In this document: piece after piece, positions 17,280-30,394 of the stretch | Layout: every line of letters starts with the position of its first letter | Position numbering within the stretch: the stretch's first letter is position 1 | Translations under genes and position numbers: made by a program | NCBI RefSeq assembly: GCF_900102335.1 | Contig: NZ_FNBM01000002.1 | Location: 558,001 to 622,000, forward strand | Direction of reading: 5' to 3' | Source: Phytopseudomonas seleniipraecipitans | Lineage (GTDB): Bacteria > Pseudomonadota > Gammaproteobacteria > Pseudomonadales > Pseudomonadaceae | Length of the DNA: 64,000 nt | The notes under the pieces: model-generated | Told to the model about the DNA's origin: nothing | Databases searched by the model: none | The model's input: only the letters and a program-made list of their open reading frames with translations

Positions 17280-19802
17280 TCAATAGACATCCCGTCGATA
17301 ACGCCCTTGCTCGACAAGGGCTTCGACGGCGGCGTCGCCCAGCACTTCGCGCAGCACCCGGTCCACGCCCCCGGCCATGCCTTGCAGGCTGCCGCACACG
17401 TAGATGGCAGCTCCGCGCTGCAGCCACTGCTGCAGTTCCGCAGAGGCTTCGCGCAGGCGATCCTGCACATAGATGGGCTGCGCCTGATCCCGCGAGAACG
17501 CCAGATCCAGACGCTGCAACTGACCGTCACGCAACCAACCCTGCAGTTCATCGCGGCAATAGAAATCGTGTTCGGCGTTGCGCTCACCGAACAGCAGCCA
17601 GTTACGCGCCCGCCCTGATGCAACGCGTGCCTTGAGCAGGCTGCGCAGGCCGGCCAGGCCGGTGCCATTGCCGATGAGGATCAGCGGGCAATCGTCCACC
17701 GGTGCATGGAACGCACTGTTGCGGCGTACCCGCGCCAGCAGTTGTGCGCCGACCGGCAGGTGCGCGGTCAGCCAGCCCGAACCCAGGCCGAGCTCCCCAT
17801 TGGCCAGGCGCTGCTGCCGCACGATCAGCTCCAGCGTGCCATCGGCGGGCAACGAGGCAATCGAGTACTCGCGGCCCGGCAACGGCACCAGCGCATCGAG
17901 CAGCGCCTGGGCATGCAGACCGACCAGATGGCTGGCGCTAGCGGGAAGTTGCCGTGACGTCAGAGCCTCGGCCAGTGTGTGCCCCAGCGGCTCGACAGTG
18001 ACCGCCTGTAGCGCCTGCAGGCCATGGGCGTGCAGCCACCGCTGCACCTGCTCGGCGCCATTGCGCGGGAGAATTTCCAGAATGTCGCCCGCCTCCCACT
18101 GCGCGCCCTCTGGCGGGTGCAGGCCGATCAGCCAGGTGCCCTGCCCTTGACCACGCGGGTTGAGGCAGAGGCGCTCACGCAAGATCCAACCATCGAAGGG
18201 TGCCTGCTGCACAGTTAATGGCTGCACGCCCGTCAGCTCGGCGAGCTGCCGCTGCCAGTGCGCCAGCGCCGCTTCATCGTTGCCGTCGACCTCGACACGC
18301 TCGCCAAGGCGTGTCGCACCGCTGCCGCTCAGCCAGTCATCGACACGCCGTGCGAAGCCGCAGAACTGAGCGTACTGACGATCACCGAGCGCCAGCACCG
18401 CGTAGCGCAGCTGTGGCAGGTTCAGCGTTGCCGACAGCCATTGCCGCTCGACGCCACGCGCATTGTCCGGCGCCTCGCCGTCGCCGAAGGTGCTGAGCAC
18501 CAGCAGCGCGCGCGGCGTCGCGCTGAGCCTAGCAGGGTCGATGCGCGCCAGTGGCTGCACCTCCACTGCCATGCCGGCCGCCTGCAACTGCCCCGCTGTC
18601 TGCCAGGCCAAGTGCTCGGCAAAGCCACTCTGGCTGGCGAAGCCCACCAGCCAGGGTTCGCCGCCTTCGGCGCTACCCAACGCCTGGCGGGCTGCCAGTG
18701 CTGCACGCTGCTTGCGGCGGCGATCCAAGTACAGCAGCCAGCCGGTGATGAAGAACAGCGGCATCAGCAGGCTGGCCACCATCATCAGCACACGCCCGGT
18801 GAGGCCAAAATACTCGCCGGTATGCAGGGCATAGACGCTGGCCAGCAACTGCGCCTTGAATGACTTGTCGGCGTAGCGCTCCACCTGCCGGGCTTCGCCC
18901 GTCAGCGGGTCGAGCTGCATCTGGTTGAAGGCACGGCCGTGCTCGGCATCGCGCAGCATGAAGAACACCCGGGCCGGCTGCCCCGCCGCATTGGGCAGTT
19001 GCAGGCTATAGACGCCGAGCTTGTCACCGGCAGTCTGCTGAATGCCTTGCCAGAGGTTCGTGTAATTCACCTCGGGCAGCGGCTGGCCCTCGGCCGGCGG
19101 GCCGCGTCGTCCACGCCCCTCGTCAGCAGCGCGTGGCGTATCGCTGAGCACAGCTTCGAGGCCGCTGCGGTACCAGTCGTAGGACCAATACAACCCCGTC
19201 AGCGCCGCACACAGGTACAGCGGCAGACACCAGGTGCCAACCACTGCATGCAGATCCCAATTGAAGGCACGGCCCTTCTTGGCCCAGTCGAAAGTCAGCC
19301 AGGCGCGCCAGCTGAACACCCGTCGCGGCCAGCGCAGGTACAGACCCGACAGACAAAAGAACACCAGCGCGATAGTGCAGGCGCCGGTGATCTGCCGGCC
19401 GGTCTGGCCCATGGCGAGGAAACGATGCAGCTGCAACATCAGGCCGAAGAATGCCATGCCGCGCGGCTCGCCAAGGGACTCGGCAGTGTAAGGATCGACG
19501 AAGCGCACGCCACCGCGTCGCTCGCCGGGCGGCGGAGTCAGAAATATCCGCGCGGGCTGGCCACCCTCGGTGTCTACATAAAGCCCGGACACGCTGATGC
19601 CCCGGGCGTGCAGGCGCTCGATCATCTCGCCGGGTTCGAGCACCGGCCGCGACTGCGGCGTGACCGCCATCTGCGGATTGACGGCCAGCAGAATCTCTTC
19701 CTGAAAGCTGTACAGCGCGCCAGTCACGCCCATCAGGGCAATCACCAGGCCGGCAGTGATGCCAAAAAACCAGTGCAGCTGGAAGAGGATTTTCTTGAAC
19801 AC
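17280..19802 (-). CDS. PepSY membrane / flavodoxin / FNR fusion, ferric-reductase-like
   Basis: About 840 residues when started at the GTG at 19802 (FKKILFQLHWFFGITAGL), where relatives begin; the frame is open to 19874 and the start is uncertain. The N-terminal 390 residues hold PepSY-associated helices with the histidines expected for haem. A flavodoxin-like domain (STFGDGEAPDNARG), an FAD-binding domain (REYSIAS) and an NADPH-binding domain (LIGNGTGLAGLRSLL) follow. This is the layout of sulfite-reductase-like proteins of iron uptake loci, and a homologue (PA4513) lies near piuA in P. aeruginosa. It should reduce iron or siderophore complexes at the inner membrane with cytoplasmic NADPH. 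A Fur-like box precedes it. Confidence 0.85.
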   Translation of the reverse strand: MFKKILFQLHWFFGITAGLVIALMGVTGALYSFQEEILLAVNPQMAVTPQSRPVLEPGEMIERLHARGISVSGLYVDTEGGQPARIFLTPPPGERRGGVRFVDPYTAESLGEPRGMAFFGLMLQLHRFLAMGQTGRQITGACTIALVFFCLSGLYLRWPRRVFSWRAWLTFDWAKKGRAFNWDLHAVVGTWCLPLYLCAALTGLYWSYDWYRSGLEAVLSDTPRAADEGRGRRGPPAEGQPLPEVNYTNLWQGIQQTAGDKLGVYSLQLPNAAGQPARVFFMLRDAEHGRAFNQMQLDPLTGEARQVERYADKSFKAQLLASVYALHTGEYFGLTGRVLMMVASLLMPLFFITGWLLYLDRRRKQRAALAARQALGSAEGGEPWLVGFASQSGFAEHLAWQTAGQLQAAGMAVEVQPLARIDPARLSATPRALLVLSTFGDGEAPDNARGVERQWLSATLNLPQLRYAVLALGDRQYAQFCGFARRVDDWLSGSGATRLGERVEVDGNDEAALAHWQRQLAELTGVQPLTVQQAPFDGWILRERLCLNPRGQGQGTWLIGLHPPEGAQWEAGDILEILPRNGAEQVQRWLHAHGLQALQAVTVEPLGHTLAEALTSRQLPASASHLVGLHAQALLDALVPLPGREYSIASLPADGTLELIVRQQRLANGELGLGSGWLTAHLPVGAQLLARVRRNSAFHAPVDDCPLILIGNGTGLAGLRSLLKARVASGRARNWLLFGERNAEHDFYCRDELQGWLRDGQLQRLDLAFSRDQAQPIYVQDRLREASAELQQWLQRGAAIYVCGSLQGMAGGVDRVLREVLGDAAVEALVEQGRYRRDVY

Positions 19803-19986
19803 CGCAATCGACTCTGAAAACGCGCCGCCATTGAGGAAATCATCTGCGCGGAGCGTGGCCATCGCGTGGACCACCGTCGACGCCCAGGCACGCGAAACCC
19901 TGCCAGCACAAGGCCTGGACGGGGCACTTAGTCAGTTGATAAGGCTTCCGGCTGAAGCGGAGGCCATAAGCGAGGCGAGTCTATTC

Positions 19987-20005
19987 AATAATAATTATCA
20001 TGCAA
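19987..20005 (-). promoter_or_regulatory. Candidate Fur box
   Basis: AATAATAATTATCATGCAA matches 13 of 19 positions of the Fur consensus by my count. It lies upstream of the PepSY/FNR gene, in keeping with iron regulation of such genes. Confidence 0.6.
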
Positions 20006-20077
20006 CACTTATTCGCATCTTTACCCTTGTAAAGAGCACGTGCCATGAGCAGGGCAGCGCCATCGAGCGCGGATCGC

Positions 20078-20542
20078 TTAACGAATACGGCGGGGTTCGA
20101 ACGGCTTGGCGAGGATGAACAGATCGCGGGCGATGGTCTCCGGGTACTGATCAGCCGGCAGCGCTTTGGCCAGGGACAGAGAGGCTGCGTCCAGCGTTAC
20201 CAGACCGAACTCGCGCTCGACCGCACAGGCCTGGAACAAATGGCTGATCGCCTCGACTTCCGCACTGCTGGTGCAGTTGACGCGGCGACCACTGAGAAAG
20301 GCATTGAGCTGGTCACAGACCTTTTCCGGCACCAGCCCGGTGGCTTCGGCTTCGAGCAGCGACAGGCCAAGATCTTCTTCGCTCATCGGGTCGAGCATCG
20401 CCAGGCCGGCAGTCGGCTTGATGATGGCGGACATGCTCGAGCCGGGCACGGCGGCGCCGACTTCAATGGGGAAAGGGCCATTCACGCTCTGGTAGAAGCG
20501 GACGGCCATTGCGCCTTCGAGCATTCCAGGGATTGATTTCAT
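20078..20542 (-). CDS. Conserved-looking protein of unknown function, 154 aa
   Basis: I do not recognise this protein. The ATG follows GAGAG at fair spacing. The sequence is soluble, without signal peptide or membrane helix, mildly acidic, with helical stretches such as EEDLGLSLLEAEATGLVPEKV and a single cysteine-containing pair of segments (RRVNCTSS and FQACAVE). Base composition and codon use match the neighbouring core genes, and it ends in a basic RIR. It stands between the PepSY/FNR gene and gdhA on the same strand, 254 bases from gdhA with a terminator between, so it is probably a separate transcript. Confidence 0.65.
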   Translation of the reverse strand: MKSIPGMLEGAMAVRFYQSVNGPFPIEVGAAVPGSSMSAIIKPTAGLAMLDPMSEEDLGLSLLEAEATGLVPEKVCDQLNAFLSGRRVNCTSSAEVEAISHLFQACAVEREFGLVTLDAASLSLAKALPADQYPETIARDLFILAKPFEPRRIR

Positions 20543-20760
20543 TGCACGACTCTCGTTGATCCGATGTTGTTCTGACCCGCGACGACAGCCTGCTGCCGCA
20601 ACGGGGAGGCATTTTCATCCTCTTGTGTGTACGAGTCGTGACAGTGGCGGATGGTTGAGTGTTTTTGCCTACCTGTCCGCCCGATGGTCGTCTGGTAGGA
20701 GGCGGTCGAATTTTTTCCAGCGGGCGGATAGCGCCGCCGGCACGGCGCCATCAGACAACA

Positions 20761-20789
20761 ACGCACGACAGGATTGCCCTGCCGTGCGT
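20761..20789 (-). terminator. Terminator of gdhA
   Basis: A 12-base stem (20761-20772 with 20778-20789, one G-T pair) around a 5-base loop. Read on the minus strand it is followed by TTGTTGTCTG. It begins 8 bases after the gdhA stop. Confidence 0.75.
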
Positions 20790-20796
20790 GGGCGCG

Positions 20797-22179
<1,383 letters not shown>

Positions 22180-22344
22180 CTAACAAGAAGGGAGCGCCCT
22201 AAAAAAGAGCAAAATGACGCTTTTATGAAAGTTTTTGGTGCCAAGACATAAATACCCTACCGTTTACCGCATTAACTACCGCCAATAACGCACCATTAAA
22301 AACCACAAAACGCACCAAAATGATCAGACATAAAATGAGCAGGC

Positions 22345-22374
22345 ATAAAAAAACGGGGCCATCAGGCCCCGTTT
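22345..22374 (-). terminator. Terminator of ettA
   Basis: Perfect arms AAACGGGGCC (22351-22360) and GGCCCCGTTT (22365-22374). Read on the minus strand the hairpin runs into a long T tract, 15 bases after the ettA stop. Confidence 0.92.
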
Positions 22375-22388
22375 CTTATGGATAGCGC

Positions 22389-24053
<1,665 letters not shown>

Positions 24054-24479
24054 AATTCAGACCTCACTCATAAATGGCAACGATGGCGCGCACCCTATGC
24101 GAAGACGATGCGCCACGCAAACGAAGAAACGCCGCGCCGGGGCAGACCGGCCCGCTGATTCACCGGCCCGCCTGCTGGAACCGCAAGCCTAGCCGATGCA
24201 TCCGATAACGTGTGCACGCAGGCCAGCGATGGCTGCAGCGAATGACGTAGCTATAAAGAAAGAAACGCTGCACGGGGCAGCGAACCGGCACCACCGTATT
24301 TTCTGTGATCTCGCCGCGACTAGAAAGAGGCGATAGACGCAAGGCACTCGTCGCCCGGGCTGGCACTTCGCCATATTTGTGGCATGCTAGCCGCCGCCGA
24401 GAAGCGGGCGCCCTGTTCATAAACCTTCCAGCAGCCTTACCTGCCTAAATCAGCCCCCGCCGTTGCAGGACGTCATCAC
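24054..24479. other. Gene-free divergent promoter region, ettA / morA
   Basis: A 426-base gap between divergent ettA and morA. It must contain both promoters, but I could not assign convincing boxes. A frame on the minus strand (24160-24420) has arginine-rich composition unlike a real protein and no ribosome site. Confidence 0.5.
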
Positions 24480-27400
24480 GTGTCAGCACCAGAAACCATG
24501 CGTACCCCGCGCACCCCACGGACAATGCCCCTACGCCGCTCATTGAAAAGCGTGTGGATGGTACTGGCACTGGGGCTTCTGGCGTTGTTGCTGTGGCAGT
24601 TGCAGCTCGAGTTTCGCTATATAAAGGACAAGCAGCGCGCGCTCAGCCTGGCAATAAACGAGCAACTGGCCGAGCAACTCGACCTGAGCATGAGGTCGAT
24701 GGCCAACGCCGGCCGCGCGGTGCTCAATGCAACGCGCGATGCCGAGGGCACCGCTGGCCAGCCGGAGCGCTACCTGGACAACCTGCGCGCCGTGTTCCCG
24801 GCCCTGCAGAGTCTCGCTCGCCTGGACAGCACTGGCCGGCTGTTGCACGACAGCACGCCGCAAAGCGGCGACCAACTCCTGCTGACCAAGTGGGTTGAGC
24901 GCAGCGCTGGGCAGACGTATCACTATGCATTCGACCCACAGCACGGTGGCCGCGTCTATCTACTGCTGCGCAGCGTTGCCGCTGATGGCTACTGGGCCCT
25001 GCGCCTGGGCGCAGGTGCGCTGGCAAATGGGCTGCCGAGCCTAGGCCAGAACCAGGTGGCCTGGCTGCTCGAAGATGCCAGTAGCCAGCGGGTGATCGCC
25101 GACTCTCGCGAAGGCCTGCAGACGCAAAATTATCCCCTGATCACCGCAGCCAATCAGGCGCAAACCATCCTGGTGCACAGCCTTCCTGGTTCTGACTGGC
25201 AACTGCGGGGCCTGCTCAACGAACACGCAGCACACGACCAGATGCTGCCGAACATGATCGGCAAGCTGCTGCTGTTCGGTCTGTGCGCCCTGCTCACCCT
25301 GTTCGCCTTGTATCGCCTGCTGCGCGAGCAGAGCCATGGTCATCTGTTCAACGCGACGGCGCGACGCGCCTTGCATCAGGCGGCCAGCGTGCTCGGCGTT
25401 ATCGAGGAACGGGTGCTGATCACCGACAGCAGCGGTCGCCTGACCTACCTCAACCCGCAGGCCGAGGCGCTGTTCGGCCTGAGCAACCGCCATGCCCGCG
25501 AGTGGCACCTGCTGGGTCTGCTGCCGCACCTCGACCCGTTGCTGCTACACGCCACCGCCTTTCACAGCGATCTCGGCCCGGATCTGGTAGAGATCCGCCA
25601 GAACGGCGAGGTGCGCCTGTTCAGCATCACCCGCAGCGACCTCGGTGATGAAGCCCGCCACCTGGGTTTTGTCTGGGTACTGCGCGATGTGACGGAAGAC
25701 CAGCAGGCCACCCGCGTGCTGCAGGAAACCCGGCGCCGCTATCAGGACATTTTCGACGGCACCGGCACCGCGCTTTGCGTACTCGACCTGGCCGGGCTCT
25801 ATCATTTCCTGCGCGAAGAAGGCTTGAGTAGCGGCGCGCAACTGCAGCCCTGGTTGAAAAACAACCCACACCGCCACGGTGAGCTGCTCACCCACATGCG
25901 CTTCACTGAAACCAACCAGGTTGCCCTGCGCCTGTTGGGCGTGAGCAGTGCTACCGAGGCCTGGGAGCATTTGATCAATCGTGGCAGCGTCAACCCGGAT
26001 GGTTTCCGGGCGCAGCTCAGTGCCGCGCTGCTCGACGGCGGCGGCCACCTGGAACTGGAAAGCCACATCGAGGGCGCCAACGGCATCGTCCGCCACCTGT
26101 GGCTGGTGATGCGCCTGCCGGAAAGCCCGCAGGATTTGCACGCCGTTACCTTGAGCATCAGCGACATCACCAGCCGCAAGCGCATGGAGTTATCACTGGT
26201 CGAGCGCGAGCGCTTCTGGTCGGAAGTCGTGCGCGCGGTGCCGGATACGCTCTACGTCAGCGACGTGACGTCGCGCACCTTGCTGTTCAGTAACCACGAT
26301 ATTGGCCACAAACTCGGTTACGACCCCGCCACCATCAAGGCCGAGGGCGACGGCTTCTGGAAACGCATCATCCACCCCGACGACAGCGACTTGCTGGCGC
26401 GCGTGCGCAACCAGCAGAAGGTGCTGAGCGACGGCGTCCTGCTCGAATCGCAATTTCGCATGCGCCATGGTGATGGTTCCTGGCGCTGGGTCAGCATCAC
26501 CGAACAGGCGTTGTCGCGAGACGCGAATGGCTGGGTAAGCCGCCTGATCGGCGTGGCCAAGGACATCACCGAACAGATCGCCCGCAACGAATCGCTGCGC
26601 GACAACGAGCAGCGCTACCGCATGTTGGCGGAAAGCATCAGCGACGTGATCTGCTCCACCGACAGCCAGCTGAACCTCAATTACATCAGCCCGTCAGTGC
26701 AGACGGTGCTCGGCTACTCGCCGCAGTGGGTGCAGAAACACGGCTTCGAGGGCCTGGCCACCAACCCGCAGCAGCTCAGCGGCCTCTACGCGCTGCTCGA
26801 GCGCATCCGCTCGGCCTTTGGCATGCAACAGCAGATGCACGAGTTGCGCGAAAGCCTGACACCTCAGCTGTTCGTGTTCGACTGCCTGCGCGCCGATGGC
26901 CGCAAGGTCCCGGTGGAAATGCGCCTGGTGCCGATGTGGGACGACAGCGGGCGCTTCGAAGGGCTGCTTGGCGTAGGCCGTGACATCGCCCAGCAGCGCC
27001 GCGCCGAGAAAGACCTGCGCATGGCCGCGACGGTATTCGAGCACTCCACGGCGGCGATTCTGGTCACCGACCCGGCAGGCTACATCGTGCAGGTCAATAA
27101 CGCCTTCAGCCGGGTCAGCGGCTACAGCTCCGATCAGGTGCTCGACCAGCTGCCCGGCATGCTTACGGCCGACAGCCAGCAGAGCACACACCTGCAGTAC
27201 GTATTGTCGCAACTGAATCTGCGCGGCACCTGGGAAGGTGAAATCTGGCTGAAACGCCGCAGCGGTGAGAACTTCCCGGCGTGGGTAGGCATCACCGCAG
27301 TGCATGACGAGGAAGGCGATCTGGTCAGCTACGTGTGCTTCTTCAGCGACATCAGCGAGCGCAAGGCCAGCGAACAACGCATCCACCGCCTGGCCTACTA

Positions 27401-28703
27401 CGACGCCCTGACCCAGCTGCCCAATCGCACGCTGTTCCAGGACCGCCTGCACACCGCCCTGCAGCATGCCGACCGGCACCGCGAATGGGTGGTGCTGATG
27501 TTCCTTGACCTCGACCGCTTCAAGCCGATCAACGACTCCCTCGGCCATGCCGCCGGCGACCGCATGCTCAAGGATGTGGCCATTCGTCTGGCCGCCTGCG
27601 TCGGCGAAGACGATACCGTGGCGCGCATGGGCGGCGACGAATTCACCCTGTTGCTGCAATCCAACAGCACCCGTGAAGACGCCCTGCACCGTGCCATTCA
27701 CGTTGCCGAACAGATTCTTGCCAGCCTGGCCCGCGCCTTCGTGCTCGAGGGCCGCGAGTTCTTCGTCACCGCCAGTATCGGCATTGCCCTCAGCCCGCAG
27801 GACGGCAACGAACTGAGCCAGCTGATGAAGAACGCCGACACGGCGATGTACCACGCCAAGGAACGCGGCAAGAACAACTTCCAGTTCTACCAGGCGGACA
27901 TGAACGCCAGCGCCCTGGAGCGCCTGGAGCTCGAAGGCGACCTGCGCCACGCGCTGGAACAGGGCGAATTCCTGCTCCATTACCAGCCGCAGTTCTCCGG
28001 CAACGGCAAACGCCTGACCGGCGTCGAAGCGCTCTTGCGCTGGCAGCATCCGAAGCGCGGCCTGGTCGCCCCGAACGCCTTTATCCCGGTGCTCGAAGAG
28101 CTCGGCCTGGTGGTTCAGGTCGGCGACTGGGTGCTGGCCGAGGCCACGCGTCAGTTGAGCCTCTGGCACCAGAACCGGATTCGCGTGCCAAAGGTGTCGG
28201 TGAACCTCTCGGCCCGCCAGTTCAGCGACGGCAACCTGCATCAGCGTATCCAGCGCATCCTCGGCTACAGCGGTATTCCCGCCGCCTGCCTGGAGCTGGA
28301 GCTGACCGAAAGCATCCTCATGCAGGATGTCGGGGCTGCCATGAACACCCTCAACGACCTGAAGAGCCTCGGCCTGTGCATCGCCATCGACGATTTCGGC
28401 ACGGGCTATTCCTCGCTCAACTACCTCAAGCAGTTCCCCATCGACGTGCTGAAGATCGACCGCAGCTTCGTCGACGGCCTGCCTCAAGGCGAGCAGGACG
28501 GGCAGATTGCCCGCGCGATTATCGCCATGGCCCACAGCCTGAACATGACAGTGATCGCCGAGGGCGTGGAAACCCAGGAACAGCTCGATTTCCTGCGCAA
28601 CCATGCCTGCGACGAAGTGCAGGGCTATCTGCTCGGTCGGCCCATGACAGCCCAGCAGTTCGAATCGCAGTTCTTTGGCGACAACCTGCTCATCATCGAC
28701 TGA
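24480..28703 (+). CDS. morA: MorA, membrane PAS-GGDEF-EAL c-di-GMP regulator
   Basis: A 1407-residue protein started at GTG (24480) with AGGA nine bases upstream; an ATG at 24498 is an alternative. Two membrane helices (about residues 24-42 and 262-284) enclose a periplasmic sensor region. At least four PAS domains follow, with PAC-type ends such as ISDITSRKRMELSL. The cyclase motif GGDEF is intact at residues 1051-1055, but the product-inhibition site before it reads GEDD instead of RxxD. The EAL domain has EAL at 1183-1185, ELTESILM and DDFGTGYSSLNYLK, so phosphodiesterase activity is expected. Length and the position upstream of glyA match P. aeruginosa MorA (PA4601), which controls motility and biofilm. 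Confidence 0.93.
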   Translation: MSAPETMRTPRTPRTMPLRRSLKSVWMVLALGLLALLLWQLQLEFRYIKDKQRALSLAINEQLAEQLDLSMRSMANAGRAVLNATRDAEGTAGQPERYLDNLRAVFPALQSLARLDSTGRLLHDSTPQSGDQLLLTKWVERSAGQTYHYAFDPQHGGRVYLLLRSVAADGYWALRLGAGALANGLPSLGQNQVAWLLEDASSQRVIADSREGLQTQNYPLITAANQAQTILVHSLPGSDWQLRGLLNEHAAHDQMLPNMIGKLLLFGLCALLTLFALYRLLREQSHGHLFNATARRALHQAASVLGVIEERVLITDSSGRLTYLNPQAEALFGLSNRHAREWHLLGLLPHLDPLLLHATAFHSDLGPDLVEIRQNGEVRLFSITRSDLGDEARHLGFVWVLRDVTEDQQATRVLQETRRRYQDIFDGTGTALCVLDLAGLYHFLREEGLSSGAQLQPWLKNNPHRHGELLTHMRFTETNQVALRLLGVSSATEAWEHLINRGSVNPDGFRAQLSAALLDGGGHLELESHIEGANGIVRHLWLVMRLPESPQDLHAVTLSISDITSRKRMELSLVERERFWSEVVRAVPDTLYVSDVTSRTLLFSNHDIGHKLGYDPATIKAEGDGFWKRIIHPDDSDLLARVRNQQKVLSDGVLLESQFRMRHGDGSWRWVSITEQALSRDANGWVSRLIGVAKDITEQIARNESLRDNEQRYRMLAESISDVICSTDSQLNLNYISPSVQTVLGYSPQWVQKHGFEGLATNPQQLSGLYALLERIRSAFGMQQQMHELRESLTPQLFVFDCLRADGRKVPVEMRLVPMWDDSGRFEGLLGVGRDIAQQRRAEKDLRMAATVFEHSTAAILVTDPAGYIVQVNNAFSRVSGYSSDQVLDQLPGMLTADSQQSTHLQYVLSQLNLRGTWEGEIWLKRRSGENFPAWVGITAVHDEEGDLVSYVCFFSDISERKASEQRIHRLAYYDALTQLPNRTLFQDRLHTALQHADRHREWVVLMFLDLDRFKPINDSLGHAAGDRMLKDVAIRLAACVGEDDTVARMGGDEFTLLLQSNSTREDALHRAIHVAEQILASLARAFVLEGREFFVTASIGIALSPQDGNELSQLMKNADTAMYHAKERGKNNFQFYQADMNASALERLELEGDLRHALEQGEFLLHYQPQFSGNGKRLTGVEALLRWQHPKRGLVAPNAFIPVLEELGLVVQVGDWVLAEATRQLSLWHQNRIRVPKVSVNLSARQFSDGNLHQRIQRILGYSGIPAACLELELTESILMQDVGAAMNTLNDLKSLGLCIAIDDFGTGYSSLNYLKQFPIDVLKIDRSFVDGLPQGEQDGQIARAIIAMAHSLNMTVIAEGVETQEQLDFLRNHACDEVQGYLLGRPMTAQQFESQFFGDNLLIID

Positions 28704-28831
28704 CATGTGCGCCGCTGCCACGTGAGCGCCGCTGATCCTGCCCATGATCACGCTTCATATGCCTGGCCAGCGCGGATGCGTTAGAATCCGCCCCCTATTT
28801 CATCCGCCCAGCTGACTTTCAGGGGATTGCC

Positions 28832-30085
28832 ATGTTCAGCCGAGATTTGACCATTGCCAAGTACGACGCCGAGCTCTTCGAAGCCATGCAGCAAGAAGCT
28901 CTGCGCCAGGAAGAGCACATCGAGCTGATCGCCTCGGAAAACTACACCAGCCCGGCTGTCATGGAAGCCCAGGGCTCCGTGCTGACCAACAAGTACGCCG
29001 AAGGCTACCCGGGCAAGCGCTACTACGGTGGTTGCGAGTACGTCGACGTGGTCGAGCAACTGGCCATCGACCGCGCCAAGGAACTGTTCGGCGCCGACTA
29101 TGCCAACGTCCAGCCGCACGCCGGCTCGCAGGCTAACGCTGCGGTCTACCTGGCCCTGCTGAGCGCCGGTGACACCATCCTGGGCATGAGCTTGGCCCAC
29201 GGCGGTCACCTGACCCACGGCGCCAGCGTTTCGTCGTCCGGCAAGCTGTACAACGCCGTGCAGTACGGCATCGACGGCAACGGCCTGATCGATTACGACG
29301 AAGTCGAGCGCCTGGCGGTCGAGCACAAACCGAAGATGATCGTTGCCGGGTTCTCCGCTTACTCGCAGGTACTGGACTTCCCACGCTTCCGCGCCATCGC
29401 CGACAAGGTAGGTGCATACCTGTTCGTCGACATGGCCCACGTGGCCGGCCTGGTTGCCGCTGGCGTGTACCCGAACCCGGTGCCGTTCGCCGACGTGGTC
29501 ACCACCACCACTCACAAGACCCTGCGCGGCCCGCGTGGCGGCCTGATCCTCGCCAAGGCCAACGCCGAGATCGAGAAGAAGCTCAACTCCGCCGTCTTCC
29601 CGGGCGCCCAGGGCGGCCCGCTGGAGCACGTCATCGCCGCCAAGGCGATCTGCTTCAAGGAAGCGCTGCAGCCTGAGTTCAAGACCTACCAGCAGCAAGT
29701 CGTGAAGAACGCCAAGGCCATGGCCGGCGTGTTCATCGAGCGTGGCTTCGACGTGGTCTCTGGCGGTACCGAGAACCACCTGTTCCTGCTCTCGCTGATC
29801 AAGCAGGAAATTTCCGGTAAAGACGCTGATGCCGCACTGGGCAAAGCCTTCATCACCGTTAACAAGAACTCGGTGCCGAACGACCCACGCTCACCGTTCG
29901 TGACTTCCGGCCTGCGCTTCGGCACCCCGGCTGTCACCACTCGCGGTTTCAAGGAAGCCGAGTGCAAGGAGCTGGCCGGCTGGATCTGCGACATCCTGGC
30001 CGACCTGAACAACGAAGCGGTGATCGATGCCGTACGTGAAAAGGTCAAAGCCATCTGCGCCAAACTGCCGGTTTACGGCAAGTAA
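28832..30085 (+). CDS. glyA: Serine hydroxymethyltransferase
   Basis: A 417-residue PLP enzyme that interconverts serine and glycine with tetrahydrofolate. The start [20 protein letters not shown], the motif [12 protein letters not shown], and the PLP lysine segment [16 protein letters not shown] are diagnostic. GGGGA stands before the ATG. It is a cytoplasmic housekeeping enzyme of one-carbon metabolism. It follows morA in the same direction, as glyA (PA4602) does in P. aeruginosa, and ends in a strong terminator. Confidence 0.98.
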   Translation: MFSRDLTIAKYDAELFEAMQQEALRQEEHIELIASENYTSPAVMEAQGSVLTNKYAEGYPGKRYYGGCEYVDVVEQLAIDRAKELFGADYANVQPHAGSQANAAVYLALLSAGDTILGMSLAHGGHLTHGASVSSSGKLYNAVQYGIDGNGLIDYDEVERLAVEHKPKMIVAGFSAYSQVLDFPRFRAIADKVGAYLFVDMAHVAGLVAAGVYPNPVPFADVVTTTTHKTLRGPRGGLILAKANAEIEKKLNSAVFPGAQGGPLEHVIAAKAICFKEALQPEFKTYQQQVVKNAKAMAGVFIERGFDVVSGGTENHLFLLSLIKQEISGKDADAALGKAFITVNKNSVPNDPRSPFVTSGLRFGTPAVTTRGFKEAECKELAGWICDILADLNNEAVIDAVREKVKAICAKLPVYGK

Positions 30086-30100
30086 AGGGCAGCGCTGCAC

Positions 30101-30127
30101 AAAAACCCGGCCAAGTGCCGGGTTTTT
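30101..30127 (+). terminator. Terminator of glyA
   Basis: Arms AAAAACCCGGC (30101-30111) and GCCGGGTTTTT (30117-30127) with loop CAAGT, 15 bases after the glyA stop codon. The following 267 bases up to the kinase start show no gene. Confidence 0.93.
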
Positions 30128-30394
30128 CATGCCTGCAAAAACGCGCTGTAGCGTGATCGGCCGGCAGGCAACTGCCGAAAACCGTGCAGCGGAAAATCCA
30201 GGAGGCGGAAGTGTCGCGGTCGGTGCGGCAGCAGCAGCGTGAGGAGCACCCGCACCGAGACCGGCGCTCATGCTCTCGACATCGTCGAAATTAGACAGAT
30301 GTGCCAACGGCAAATCGCAGCCACGCCAGTGCCTTGCGCGCCCCGTGGTGTGGGCCTATGGTGCGCGGATGACCAGCGCCCGCAGGAAACCTTG

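Noticed and set aside
24350..24390. A TGGCAC...TTTG stretch before morA resembling a sigma-54 promoter
   Set aside because: The spacing between the GG and GC elements is wrong and the -12 GC is missing.
26694..28751. A 685-codon open frame on the minus strand opposite morA
   Set aside because: It lies wholly within morA, whose GGDEF and EAL motifs are certain. Its composition is that of antisense high-GC DNA (many His, Gln, Val, Ala) and it shows no domain.
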